Shown here piece after piece: positions 16,101 to 23,623 of a stretch of 64,000 nt of DNA; positions within the stretch are counted from its first letter, which is position 1; every line of letters begins with the position of its first letter. The stretch lies in the NCBI RefSeq assembly GCF_902833145.1, contig NZ_CADFEN010000004.1:248001-312000 (forward strand), written 5' to 3'. The notes below the pieces were generated by a model. The model was not told the origin of the DNA and ran no database searches. It saw only the letters and a program-made list of their open reading frames with translations. The DNA comes from Burkholderia sp. BCC0506. GTDB taxonomy: Bacteria; Pseudomonadota; Gammaproteobacteria; Burkholderiales; Burkholderiaceae. The position numbers and the translations under genes were made by a program.

Positions 16101-16481
16101 ATGATTCGCACGTCCCGAACGCTGCTTGGCGTGGCCGTCATCGCCGGCAGCATGCTCGTCGCCGGATGCCAGACCGACACGGCGGCCACTGGGCCGCAGG
16201 CGGCCCGCCCGACCGACGGCAAGCCCGTGACCAAGACCGTCTACGTCGCGCCACAGTCCGCGCGCTGCACGGGTGTCGCGCCGATGGAGTGCCTGCAGGT
16301 GCGCAGCAGCCCGAGTGAGCCGTGGAGCCTGTGGTACGCGGGAATCGCGGGGTTCGCGTACCAGCCCGGCTACCTGTACACGCTCGAAGTCGACGAGTAT
16401 CGTGTCGCGCAGCCGCCGGCCGACGGTTCGTCGATCCGCTGGGTGCTCAAGCGCATCGTCGAACGCCGCCAGGTGAACTGA
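16101..16481 (+). CDS. DUF4377 lipoprotein
   Basis: A 126-residue lipoprotein: the signal TLLGVAVIAGSMLVAG ends in the lipobox cysteine (VAGC). The mature part has the DUF4377 pattern: CTGVAPMECLQVRSS, PWSLWYAGIAGFAYQPGY and YTLEVDEYRVAQPP, ending in WVLKRIVERR. Family members sit in the outer membrane or periplasm and are often attached to META/HslJ-like proteins; the role is unclear. A ribosome-binding site (AGAGGAA) precedes ATG 16101. Its promoter looks sigma-E-dependent, so it is likely part of the envelope-stress response. It ends 9 bp from the convergent MFS gene. Confidence 0.85.
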   Translation: MIRTSRTLLGVAVIAGSMLVAGCQTDTAATGPQAARPTDGKPVTKTVYVAPQSARCTGVAPMECLQVRSSPSEPWSLWYAGIAGFAYQPGYLYTLEVDEYRVAQPPADGSSIRWVLKRIVERRQVN

Positions 16482-16490
16482 CGCCCGCGA

Positions 16491-17879
16491 TCACGCGGAA
16501 GGACGTGCCGCCGCACCGGCCGGCGGCGCGGCCGTATCGATCCGCCGGAACACGACGGACGACAGCAGCGTCACCGCGCCCATGCACGCGAACGACAGCA
16601 TGAACCCGTGCGCCGTCGAGCCCAGGTACGCGGCGAACAGGTTGACGAGCCCGCCGCCGATCGACACGCCCAGCCCCATCGCGAGCATCTGCATCATCGT
16701 GAACAGGCTGTTGCCGCTGCCGGCGTCGGCATGCGACAGCCCCTTGAGCGTCACGCCGTTCATCGCGGCGAACTGCATCGAATTCGCCGCGCCGAACACG
16801 ATCAGCAGCACGCCTTCCAGCACCGGCGCGGGCCGCGCCGACACCAGCGCGAACCCCGCGATCGCGCAGCCGACGACACCCGTGTTCACGACCAGAAACG
16901 CCGCATAGCCGAAGCGCTTCACGAGCGGCGCGATCCAGCGTTTCGCGATGACGCCCGCGATCGCGGCCGGCAGCATCATCAACCCGGATTGCAGCGGCGT
17001 ATAGCCGAGCTGCACCTGCATCAGCAGCGGCAGCATGAACGGGACGGAGCTCGTGCCGATCCGGCACAGCAGGTTGCCGAGCAGCCCGGACCCGAAGTTC
17101 GGCTCGCGGAACAATCCGAGCCGGAACAGCGGCTGCGCACGTCGCCGCGCGTGCGGCAGGTACGCGAGCGCGCTCGCGAGGCCGAGCCCGGCGAGCGCGG
17201 CCGACCACGCGGCGCGGTGCGCGGACATCGGCGGGTCGATCGCGAGCGACAGCGCGATCATCGCGGCCGACAGCAGCGCGCAGCCGACGAAGTCGAACGG
17301 CGGCGGCTGCGTCGCCTGGTCGTGCGGCAGGTAGCGCTGCACCGCGATGAAGCCGATCACGCCGACCGGCACGTTGACGATGAACACCCAATGCCACGAA
17401 ATCGCCTGCGTGAGCCAGCCGCCGAGCGTCGGCCCGACGATCGGGCCGAGCTGGCCGGCGATCGACACGAACGCGATCGCCGCGACGTACTGTTCGCCCG
17501 GCACGCGGCGCAACACGGCGAGCCGCCCGATCGGCAGCAGCATCGAGCCGCCGATGCCCTGCACGGCGCGTGCGATGACGAGCTGGCCGAGCGTATGCGA
17601 CGCCGCGCAGCCGATCGACGCGAGCACGAACACGAGGATCGCGACCGAGAACACGCGACGTGTGCCGAACCGGTCGGCGAGCCAGCCGGAGGCTGGCGTG
17701 AGCATCGCCATCGTCAGCGTGTAGACGACCACGACGGGCTGCATCGCGAGCGGCGACGCATGCAGGCTTTGTGCGATGGAGGGCAGTGCGGTGTTGACGA
17801 TCGTCGTATCGAGCGACTGCATGAAGAACGCAGCGGCGACGATCCAGAGCAGCGCGGAATGAGCGGGTTCCCGGGACAT
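16491..17879 (-). CDS. mdtD: MFS multidrug exporter, MdtD-like (DHA2)
   Basis: A 14-helix major-facilitator drug/proton antiporter of the DHA2 type, 462 residues, inner membrane. Marks: FFMQSLDTTIVNTALPSIA in helix 1 (motif D1), GWLADRFGTRRVF (motif A), and GQLGPIVGPTLGGWLT (motif C of antiporters). The pattern is closest to MdtD, which in enteric bacteria is encoded with the MdtABC pump; no such neighbours are present here. ATG 17879 (MSREPAHS) is chosen at the start of conserved sequence. The substrate is not known. An 890-bp gap precedes it. Confidence 0.85.
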   Translation of the reverse strand: MSREPAHSALLWIVAAAFFMQSLDTTIVNTALPSIAQSLHASPLAMQPVVVVYTLTMAMLTPASGWLADRFGTRRVFSVAILVFVLASIGCAASHTLGQLVIARAVQGIGGSMLLPIGRLAVLRRVPGEQYVAAIAFVSIAGQLGPIVGPTLGGWLTQAISWHWVFIVNVPVGVIGFIAVQRYLPHDQATQPPPFDFVGCALLSAAMIALSLAIDPPMSAHRAAWSAALAGLGLASALAYLPHARRRAQPLFRLGLFREPNFGSGLLGNLLCRIGTSSVPFMLPLLMQVQLGYTPLQSGLMMLPAAIAGVIAKRWIAPLVKRFGYAAFLVVNTGVVGCAIAGFALVSARPAPVLEGVLLIVFGAANSMQFAAMNGVTLKGLSHADAGSGNSLFTMMQMLAMGLGVSIGGGLVNLFAAYLGSTAHGFMLSFACMGAVTLLSSVVFRRIDTAAPPAGAAARPSA

Positions 17880-18771
17880 GGCGAAATCGGTGGTGCGAGA
17901 AGTCCGGAGCGGGCGGCGCCGGTGTGCGATCGTGCGGCGTGTGCCGAACTTCGAGAGGTCGATGGTACCGATTCCGCTGCTCGACGGGAAGCCGCCTCGC
18001 CGACTGCATCGATGACATGGCGGCGGGCGCGGGCGTCGGGGCACGCGAATGATCGGCCTTGCCACTTCTGCCTGCGTTCGACGACGTTGCAAGACATGAG
18101 CCGATCGGCCCGCGGCATGTCGCGCATGGCCGTACAAGATGCATGCGCACGCATCGGCATTCACCCTGCCTCGCGACACGGAATTACGCGTCGGCGTCAC
18201 GTGCGATCGGTACGAGGTCGCACTTTTGCAACGCTTTTTCAACGTATTCCTCCGCACACGATCGATCGCGATGACGACCGCCATGCGCCGACGGCCGTCC
18301 AGCCTCGCTCCGCCGGCGTGTCGCGACCGGCGCGAGAGGCCGACTATCGCGTGTTTCGGCGTCGCCCGCCGAATACGGATACGTTCCTGAAACATTTCCC
18401 CTCGATTGCGGCTCGCGCGACGACCGGTCTCGGCCGACCGCGCTTTTTCCGCCTGGGTCGGCGCCGCATGGCATGCGCTTTGCGGTTCCCCCGATGCCGC
18501 TGGCGCAGACGCATTTCGCCAGAACGATCCGCGTATCGGCGGCATGTCACGACATCGAAACAAACGGGGAATCGGATCGGGTCGCGCGCGCCATGTGTCA
18601 CGGCGCATGCGCCGCGCATGTCGTATCGGTCATGCGCACGGCGCAACGCGTTCCCGATCCGTCGAACAGCAAGCGTGCTTGCAAGGTGTCGTGCCGGGGT
18701 TCGCATCGCGCATCGCGACGAAGGCCGCGTGTGCGCCGCGTCGCACCCGGCACATGTCGGGGGAGGCGCCC
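17880..18771. other. Long intergenic region without a supported gene
   Basis: About 890 bp between two divergent genes. It shows several open frames in all phases, none with protein-like content, a convincing start or a known motif. It presumably holds the promoters of the MFS gene and of the exported protein at 18772. Confidence 0.45.
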
Positions 18772-19431
18772 GTGAAAACGACGGTGAATCAATGGGCAGC
18801 GGTCGCGGTGATGTTCGTCGCGAGCGCGCACGCGCAGGAAATCTACCTGCAAGGCGGCACGCAGGGCATCGGCATCGGGGCGGCCGTGAGCTTCAACTCG
18901 ATGCTGGGCGCGCATGCGGATTTCAACGCGATCAATCTGACGCATGACTTCACGGTGGCCGGCAACCGCTATCAGGACGACCTGAAGCTGCGCCAGGGCG
19001 GCCTGTATGCCGACATCTTTCCGTGGCGAGGCAGCGGCTTTCGCGCGACGCTGGGATTGCGCTTCAACGACGACGAGCTTCGCGGCGTGTCGGTACCGAC
19101 CAACGGAACCTACGTATTCGGCGGCAAGCGCTATCCGGCGCTGCCGGGTATGTACGCGGTCGCGCAAGCGCGTTACCCGACCGTGATGCCGTATGCCGGA
19201 ATCGGCTACGGGCATCGGCCGGCGTCGAAAGGGCTCGGGTTCGTCGCCGATATCGGCGTCGCGTACGGGATACCGAAATGTTCGTACACGCTGTCGCCGG
19301 AGCTGGCCGCGGCGGCCGGGCCGGCGAAGAGCCAGGTGCTGGTCGCGAGCGGGCTCGACGCGTTGCGACAGCGGATGTCGCGCTATCGGTGGTATCCGGT
19401 CCTGCAGATCGGCATCTCGTACCGCTTCTGA
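18772..19431 (+). CDS. Exported protein, possible outer-membrane beta-barrel
   Basis: A 219-residue secreted protein. The signal peptide (TTVNQWAAVAVMFVASAHA) is clear, and the mature part has alternating hydrophobic segments that end in LQIGISYRF, a C-terminal aromatic residue typical of outer-membrane barrels. Further strands include LYADIFPWRGSGFRATLGLR and GLGFVADIGVAYGIP. GTG 18772 follows GGGGGAGG at 18758-18765. It is not recognised as a named family. It may be a small eight-stranded barrel. The next gene is convergent, 12 bp away. Confidence 0.65.
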   Translation: MKTTVNQWAAVAVMFVASAHAQEIYLQGGTQGIGIGAAVSFNSMLGAHADFNAINLTHDFTVAGNRYQDDLKLRQGGLYADIFPWRGSGFRATLGLRFNDDELRGVSVPTNGTYVFGGKRYPALPGMYAVAQARYPTVMPYAGIGYGHRPASKGLGFVADIGVAYGIPKCSYTLSPELAAAAGPAKSQVLVASGLDALRQRMSRYRWYPVLQIGISYRF

Positions 19432-19443
19432 ACCGCGGGCGGG

Positions 19444-20709
19444 TCACGGCGTGACCGTTTGACGCTCGGGAGCGCGCTCGGCCGCGCGGCGTGCCGGGCG
19501 TGCGTCGTTGCGCTTCGCGATGAACGGATGCTCGACGTAGCGGTAGGTCAGCAGCGCACACAAGACGGCCACCAGCGCGCAGGCCAGCGCGAGCGCCCAG
19601 ACGCCCGAGTCGCTGGTTGAATCGATCGGGACAACGAACTTGTCGAATGCGTGAATGATCATGTACACGATCACCATGTGGATCATGTAGATGCTGAAAC
19701 TGGCAGTGCCGAGCAGCGCGAGCGGCCGGGTCTTGAGCACGCCGTAGAACGTGTTGTCGCTTGCGATGCAGAGAAACACCGGAAGGAGCGGCAGCGCGCC
19801 TGCGATCGAATAGCGTTCGGCCGGGGACGGAGACAGCGCGAGGATCAGCAGCGCGATGGTCGCCGCCGGCTTCGTGGCGAGCCGCGCGCGGATCGCGGGG
19901 TGCCGCGACACCTCGTAGCCCACGGCGCCGAACGCGAACAGCAGCGCCATGCCGCCGGGCGGCCCGAACAGCGCGGCGCAGGCCGTGACGATCGCGAGCG
20001 CGAGCAGCTTGCGCCACGCACGCGTGGCGACGAACCATGCGAGAAACGGCACGGCGACGTAGAACCGCCATTCGTACGCGAGGGTCCACCAGACGCCGCT
20101 CAGGTAGGGCGTGCGCTCCGCTCCGTTGATCGGGAACGCGCCGAACCAGCCGAGCGAAACGGTCTTGAGCAGGTCCGCCAGCAACTGCGTCGGTGCGCCG
20201 ACGGCGTTGCCGGGAAACCAGTAAAGCGTGCACGCGACGATGACGGCCGCATAAAACAGATAGAGCGGCGCGAGGCGTCGCACGCGCCCGACGAAGAAGC
20301 TCCGCACGTCCAGGGTGCCTCTGCATGCGCGTTCCCAGAACAGCAGCCCGGTCACCATGAAGAACATCGCGACGGGGATCGTTCCGAGATTGCGCAGGAA
20401 ATCGGAGCCGGCACCCCAGGTGCCGGTCGACAGCAACGCCTGGTTGCACGCGAAGTGATGAAAGACGACGGACGTGGCCAGGATGCCGCGGAAGCCGTCG
20501 AGATTGCGGTAGCGCATCGACAGCGACTTGTCGACGGCCGACCGGTAGAACGGCACGTGTCGGGCGACGAGCCACGCGATGATCGCGACAGCCGCAACGC
20601 ATGCCGGGAAGTAGAGTTTGTCGGGTGTCGGGGAGAGCAGGGTTTCCAGAGAGGGCGTAACAAAGTCCACTGAAGAGCGTCTCGTGTCTTGGATCGGGAT
20701 TTCAGGCAC
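19444..20709 (-). CDS. Acyltransferase 3 family membrane protein (OafA/YrhL-like)
   Basis: A ten-helix acyltransferase-3 protein of about 421 residues, expected to transfer acetyl or other acyl groups to sugars of lipopolysaccharide, exopolysaccharide or a glycolipid. Marks: the N-terminal histidine in RYRNLDGFRGILATSVVFHH, the arginine block FFVGRVRRLAPLYLF, SGVWWTLAYEWRFYVAVPFL and the C-terminal YRYVEHPFIAKR. The start is uncertain: GTG 20709 (VPEIPIQ) has a weak CGGA before it; GTG 20670 is the alternative. No polysaccharide genes are near. The C-terminal SGNH hydrolase domain of OafA is absent. Confidence 0.82.
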   Translation of the reverse strand: MPEIPIQDTRRSSVDFVTPSLETLLSPTPDKLYFPACVAAVAIIAWLVARHVPFYRSAVDKSLSMRYRNLDGFRGILATSVVFHHFACNQALLSTGTWGAGSDFLRNLGTIPVAMFFMVTGLLFWERACRGTLDVRSFFVGRVRRLAPLYLFYAAVIVACTLYWFPGNAVGAPTQLLADLLKTVSLGWFGAFPINGAERTPYLSGVWWTLAYEWRFYVAVPFLAWFVATRAWRKLLALAIVTACAALFGPPGGMALLFAFGAVGYEVSRHPAIRARLATKPAATIALLILALSPSPAERYSIAGALPLLPVFLCIASDNTFYGVLKTRPLALLGTASFSIYMIHMVIVYMIIHAFDKFVVPIDSTSDSGVWALALACALVAVLCALLTYRYVEHPFIAKRNDARPARRAAERAPERQTVTP

Positions 20710-21163
20710 GGATGGTCCGCGTCGATGCAAGGTCTTCTGCGCGCTTCGCACGGCGTTCGATTCGCCGGTCTTGTGATCCGATGGTATCAAACGATGGCGC
20801 CCGCCGCGGCGCGTTGTGCAACACGATGTTTCAGCGCGAGTCGATACGGCGCGTGGATTCGTCATGCATGTCGCAAACGGTGCTCGCGCCGCAAATCCCG
20901 TTCCTCGCCGGCCCGACAGTCGGTGATCGATCGCACTTTGGCTGGCCATTCGGCCGAATTCCACACCGTCCCGCTCCCGGTTACCTTGAGCGATAGCAGT
21001 TCGATGCGTCGGGCCCGCGGCGGAACGTAGGCGGATTCATGCCGCCCGCTGCCGCGGGTTCACGCCGACACTCCAGCGTCCGTCCAGTCACGAAGGTGAT
21101 AGCAATGCTTGCAATTTACCCGCGCGGCGCTATCATTGATAGCAAATCTGGACGGAGGGACTC
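20710..21163. other. Intergenic region before fitAB
   Basis: About 450 bp; the last 70 bases hold the toxin-antitoxin promoter and operator motifs. The rest shows nothing that can be supported. Confidence 0.45.
21098..21146 (+). promoter_or_regulatory. fitAB promoter with TGATAGCAA operator repeats
   Basis: TTGCAA (21109-21114), 16 bases, then TATCAT (21131-21136) forms a sigma-70-type promoter. TGATAGCAA occurs at 21098 and 21137, and GCTATCA, its inverse, at 21129, so the promoter is flanked and overlapped by operator half-sites. This is the expected target of the ribbon-helix-helix antitoxin, giving autorepression. Confidence 0.6.
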
Positions 21164-21400
21164 ATGGCAAATCTTCTGGTGCGTAACGTGGATGACACTA
21201 TCGTTCAAAGTCTGCGCGAGCAGGCCGCGGCCAATGGCAGGAGCGCCGAGGCCGAACATCGAGCCATTCTGGCCGAAGCGCTCGGCCGGCCGAAGCGGCG
21301 GACATTCGCGCAAGTGCTGATGAGCATGCCGGAGGTCGGCGAGGACGCGGATTTCCAACGTGTTCAGGATTCAGGCGAGGTCAGGCGTGTTTTTGATTGA
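21164..21400 (+). CDS. fitA: FitA-like ribbon-helix-helix antitoxin
   Basis: A 78-residue DNA-binding antitoxin. The N-terminus MANLLVRNVDDTIVQSLREQ is the RHH strand and first helix; NGRSAEAEHRAILAEAL is the second helix; the tail (VGEDADFQRVQDSGEVRRVF) is the toxin-binding end, which normally enters the PIN active site through an arginine or basic residue. GGACGGAGGGA lies before ATG 21164. It overlaps the toxin gene by 14 bases. It should bind the repeats around 21098-21146 and repress the pair together with the toxin. Confidence 0.9.
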   Translation: MANLLVRNVDDTIVQSLREQAAANGRSAEAEHRAILAEALGRPKRRTFAQVLMSMPEVGEDADFQRVQDSGEVRRVFD

Positions 21401-21803
21401 TACGAACGTCATCAGCGAAATCAGGAAAGGCAAGCGAACCAACCGCGGCGTGCGCGCCTTCTTCAGGCAGGCCGAAGCCGATGCGAGTCCGCTTTACCTG
21501 TCCGTGGTGACGGTGGCCGAGCTGCGGCGCGGTGTCGACCTGATCCGTCATCGCGGCGATCTCAGCCAGGCGTCGGCGCTCGAGGCCTGGATGACGATGA
21601 TCCTGTCCGGCTATGCACAGAACATCCTGCCGGTCGATATCGAGACCAGCCAGATGTGGGGGCATTTGCGTGTGCCCGATCCGACGCACGAACTCGACAA
21701 GCTGATTGCGGCCACCGCGCTGATCAACGATCTCACGGTCGTGACGCGCAACGTCGGCGATTTCGCTCGCACCGGCGTCCGGTTGCTGAATCCGTTCGAC
21801 TAG
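21387..21803 (+). CDS. fitB: FitB/VapC-type PIN-domain toxin
   Basis: A 138-residue PIN-domain ribonuclease, toxin of the pair. Acidic metal-binding residues are present at the expected places: FLIDTNVISEIRKG (first Asp), SVVTVAELRRGVDL (Glu), DPTHELDKLIAATALIND (Asp) and VVTRNVGDFARTGV (last Asp). GTG 21387 is used since it gives the usual short N-terminus and follows GAGG at 21377-21380; it lies inside the end of the antitoxin gene, so synthesis of both is linked. The target is probably a tRNA or mRNA site, unknown. Role may be persistence or genome stabilisation. Confidence 0.9.
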   Translation: MFLIDTNVISEIRKGKRTNRGVRAFFRQAEADASPLYLSVVTVAELRRGVDLIRHRGDLSQASALEAWMTMILSGYAQNILPVDIETSQMWGHLRVPDPTHELDKLIAATALINDLTVVTRNVGDFARTGVRLLNPFD

Positions 21804-22251
21804 CATCGTGGCGGCGACCTATCGTCGCGCGAAGTCGAGACGGGGGCGATCGGCAGACAGGCGAGTGCCGACGTCGCCGGTTCCCGTGCCCGGCGTCGAC
21901 ACAATCGCAACATTTCCCGCCCGCTGCACAGAATCTCCCGTAGGCGCGCCTTCGCGCCGCAATCATCGTGTTTCACCGCTCGCGTCCTCTTGTCCCGACA
22001 TGCGACATGACGCCGCCCGGCGGCCGGTATCCTGCGCGGTGGCCGAGGGGCTGCGCTTGTGCGTCGCACCAAAAGAACTTGACGAAACGGACACTACCGC
22101 GTAGTGTCCGAGACCGAAGTCGTCAAGAAGTCCGATTGCTCATCATTGGCCGCACACCGTGCGGCAGTCGTTGGTCTCTCCCTCTTTGATTCTTTCTGTG
22201 CCCGTCGCGGGCGCATGTTCCTCATTTGTCATTTGTATTAAGGAAGTATTT
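21804..22251. other. Intergenic region before the cold-shock gene
   Basis: About 450 bp. It holds a promoter overlapped by a large palindrome (22079-22110) and about 140 bases of probable 5' untranslated leader, normal in length for cold-shock mRNAs. No gene is supported. Confidence 0.5.
22079..22110 (+). promoter_or_regulatory. Promoter overlapped by a TetR-like palindrome
   Basis: TTGACG (22079-22084), 17 bases, then TAGTGT (22102-22107) looks like a sigma-70 promoter. Over it lies an inverted repeat with 10-bp arms CGGACACTAC and GTAGTGTCCG around three bases (22088-22110). Such a site between the promoter boxes is typical of a TetR-family repressor. No TetR gene is in the neighbourhood. 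The next gene is csp at 22252. Confidence 0.5.
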
Positions 22252-22455
22252 GTGGATACCGGTACCGTCAAGTGGTTCAACGAAACCAAGGGCTTTGGTT
22301 TCATTTCCCCGGACAACGGCGGCGACGATCTGTTCGCCCATTTCTCGGAAATTCGCGGCACGGGCTTCAAGACCCTGGCCGAAGGCCAGAAGGTCAGCTT
22401 CGAAGTGAAGCGCGGCCCGAAGGGTCTGCAAGCGTCGAACATCACGCCGCAGTAA
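22252..22455 (+). CDS. Cold-shock protein, CspA family
   Basis: A 67-residue single-stranded nucleic-acid-binding protein acting as an RNA chaperone. Both RNA-binding motifs are present: [11 protein letters not shown] (RNP1) and DLFAHFSEI (RNP2), after [15 protein letters not shown] 22252 is chosen: AAGGAAG sits 6 bases before it and the protein then begins exactly where the family does. The long leader could act as a thermosensor as in cspA. The second phenylalanine-rich face is intact. An IF-1 paralogue follows 465 bp later on the same strand. Confidence 0.93.
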   Translation: MDTGTVKWFNETKGFGFISPDNGGDDLFAHFSEIRGTGFKTLAEGQKVSFEVKRGPKGLQASNITPQ

Positions 22456-22920
22456 GCCGCATCGGCATCGGTCGCCGATCGGCGGCCGCTGCCGGATGGC
22501 GTACCGCGCGGGGCGCCGCTCGACGGCGGCCTGCGCGTTCCGATGCGCACGACCGATGCATCGCGACATTCACGATGCATCGGTCGTGACGCCTCCCTCA
22601 TCGCATGCGTGGACCGCATGCGACGCAACGCCCTCGCGAAGCGCGCACCGTTCGCGAGCGCATCACTGCTTCAACGCATCAACCCGAGCAGACCGCCGCC
22701 TTGCCGTAGCGGGCGCGGTCCCGACTTGCGCGGCGCTACAGGCGCCGCAGCCACCGACCGCCCGAACGTCGCCACGCGCCGGGCTCCGATCGCAAGACAG
22801 GCCCGAGGCCCGTCTGAACGAACCGATCCCGGCCGCATGCCGGCCGCCGTCCCGTTCGCGGGAGCCGGTGCCGGACAGTCGTCGCGGCCGCGGTCAATCA
22901 CCTTGTCTGGAGGAATTGGT
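22456..22920. other. Intergenic region between csp and infA
   Basis: 465 bp holding a long perfect hairpin (22549-22587) and then the leader of the IF-1 gene. No further gene is supported. Confidence 0.5.
22549..22587 (+). terminator. Perfect 15-bp hairpin downstream of csp
   Basis: Arms ACGACCGATGCATCG and CGATGCATCGGTCGT enclose a nine-base loop. It is the strongest stem in the area and lies 94 bases after the csp stop. No U-tract follows, so it may be a transcript-end stabiliser or a protein-binding palindrome rather than an intrinsic terminator. Confidence 0.5.
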
Positions 22921-23184
22921 TTGGCAAAAGAAGAACTGCTGGAACTGGACGGAATCGTCGACGAAGTGCTGCCGGACAGCAAATACCGTGTCACGCTGGA
23001 AAACGGCGTCGTGGTCGGCGCGTACGCGTCGGGCCGCATGCGCAAGAACCACATTCGCATTCTCGCGGGCGATCGCGTGACGCTCGAACTGTCGGTGTAC
23101 GACCTCACCAAGGGCCGCATCAACTTCCGGCACAAGGACGCGAATTCCCCGCGTCCGCCGCGAAGCGGGCAGCCGCGCCGCTAA
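22921..23184 (+). CDS. infA: Translation initiation factor IF-1 (paralogue)
   Basis: An S1/OB-fold initiation factor of 87 residues that binds the ribosomal A site and helps IF-2 and IF-3. The sequence [20 protein letters not shown], then [20 protein letters not shown] and [24 protein letters not shown] matches the family across its length. The start is TTG 22921, behind a strong GGAGG at 22910-22914. It is about 15 residues longer than standard IF-1, through a tail rich in Arg and Pro ([10 protein letters not shown]). It lies outside a ribosomal-protein operon, so it is likely a second copy, as Burkholderia usually have; its position after csp suggests use in cold or stress. Confidence 0.92.
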   Translation: MAKEELLELDGIVDEVLPDSKYRVTLENGVVVGAYASGRMRKNHIRILAGDRVTLELSVYDLTKGRINFRHKDANSPRPPRSGQPRR

Positions 23185-23623
23185 GCGGCCACGACCGGTG
23201 CGCGGCAGCGCGCGCCGATCGATACCTGTCCGGCCGTCTGGCCGGGCGAACCGGATGAACGGTGCACGGTGCGCCGTTGATCGGTAGCCGGCGACGACGT
23301 TGCGCCGCGCCGGCTTCTCTTGCTGCCAGCGACCGCCGTGCGTGTACAACGTCCAGGCGGTCGCGTTCCGCGTAAACTCCCCGTCACGAACCGCACGACC
23401 CGCACGAGCCGCAAGAGCCGGCGAAATGCATCGTCGTCCGTACCCGCCGACGACTGAATGCATGCACAGCGACGCGTCGGTCCGCGGCTTTACGCAGGAG
23501 CCGGCGCGGCCGTACACTCGTCGGCAATTCGCGGCCCGCGCGTGGTTTTCAATCCCTTCGGTGCTTTCAGCGGGCCAACGGCCGTGCCAGCCGGACATTC
23601 GTCGCGCGACGCCAGGAGGCGCC
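23185..23623. other. Intergenic region, no supported gene
   Basis: About 440 bp between infA and the phosphoesterase gene. No clear promoter, terminator or protein-like frame was identified. Confidence 0.4.

Noticed and set aside
17880-18771. Possible genes in the long gap between the MFS gene and the exported protein
   Set aside because: None of the frames has protein-like content or a fitting ribosome-binding site.
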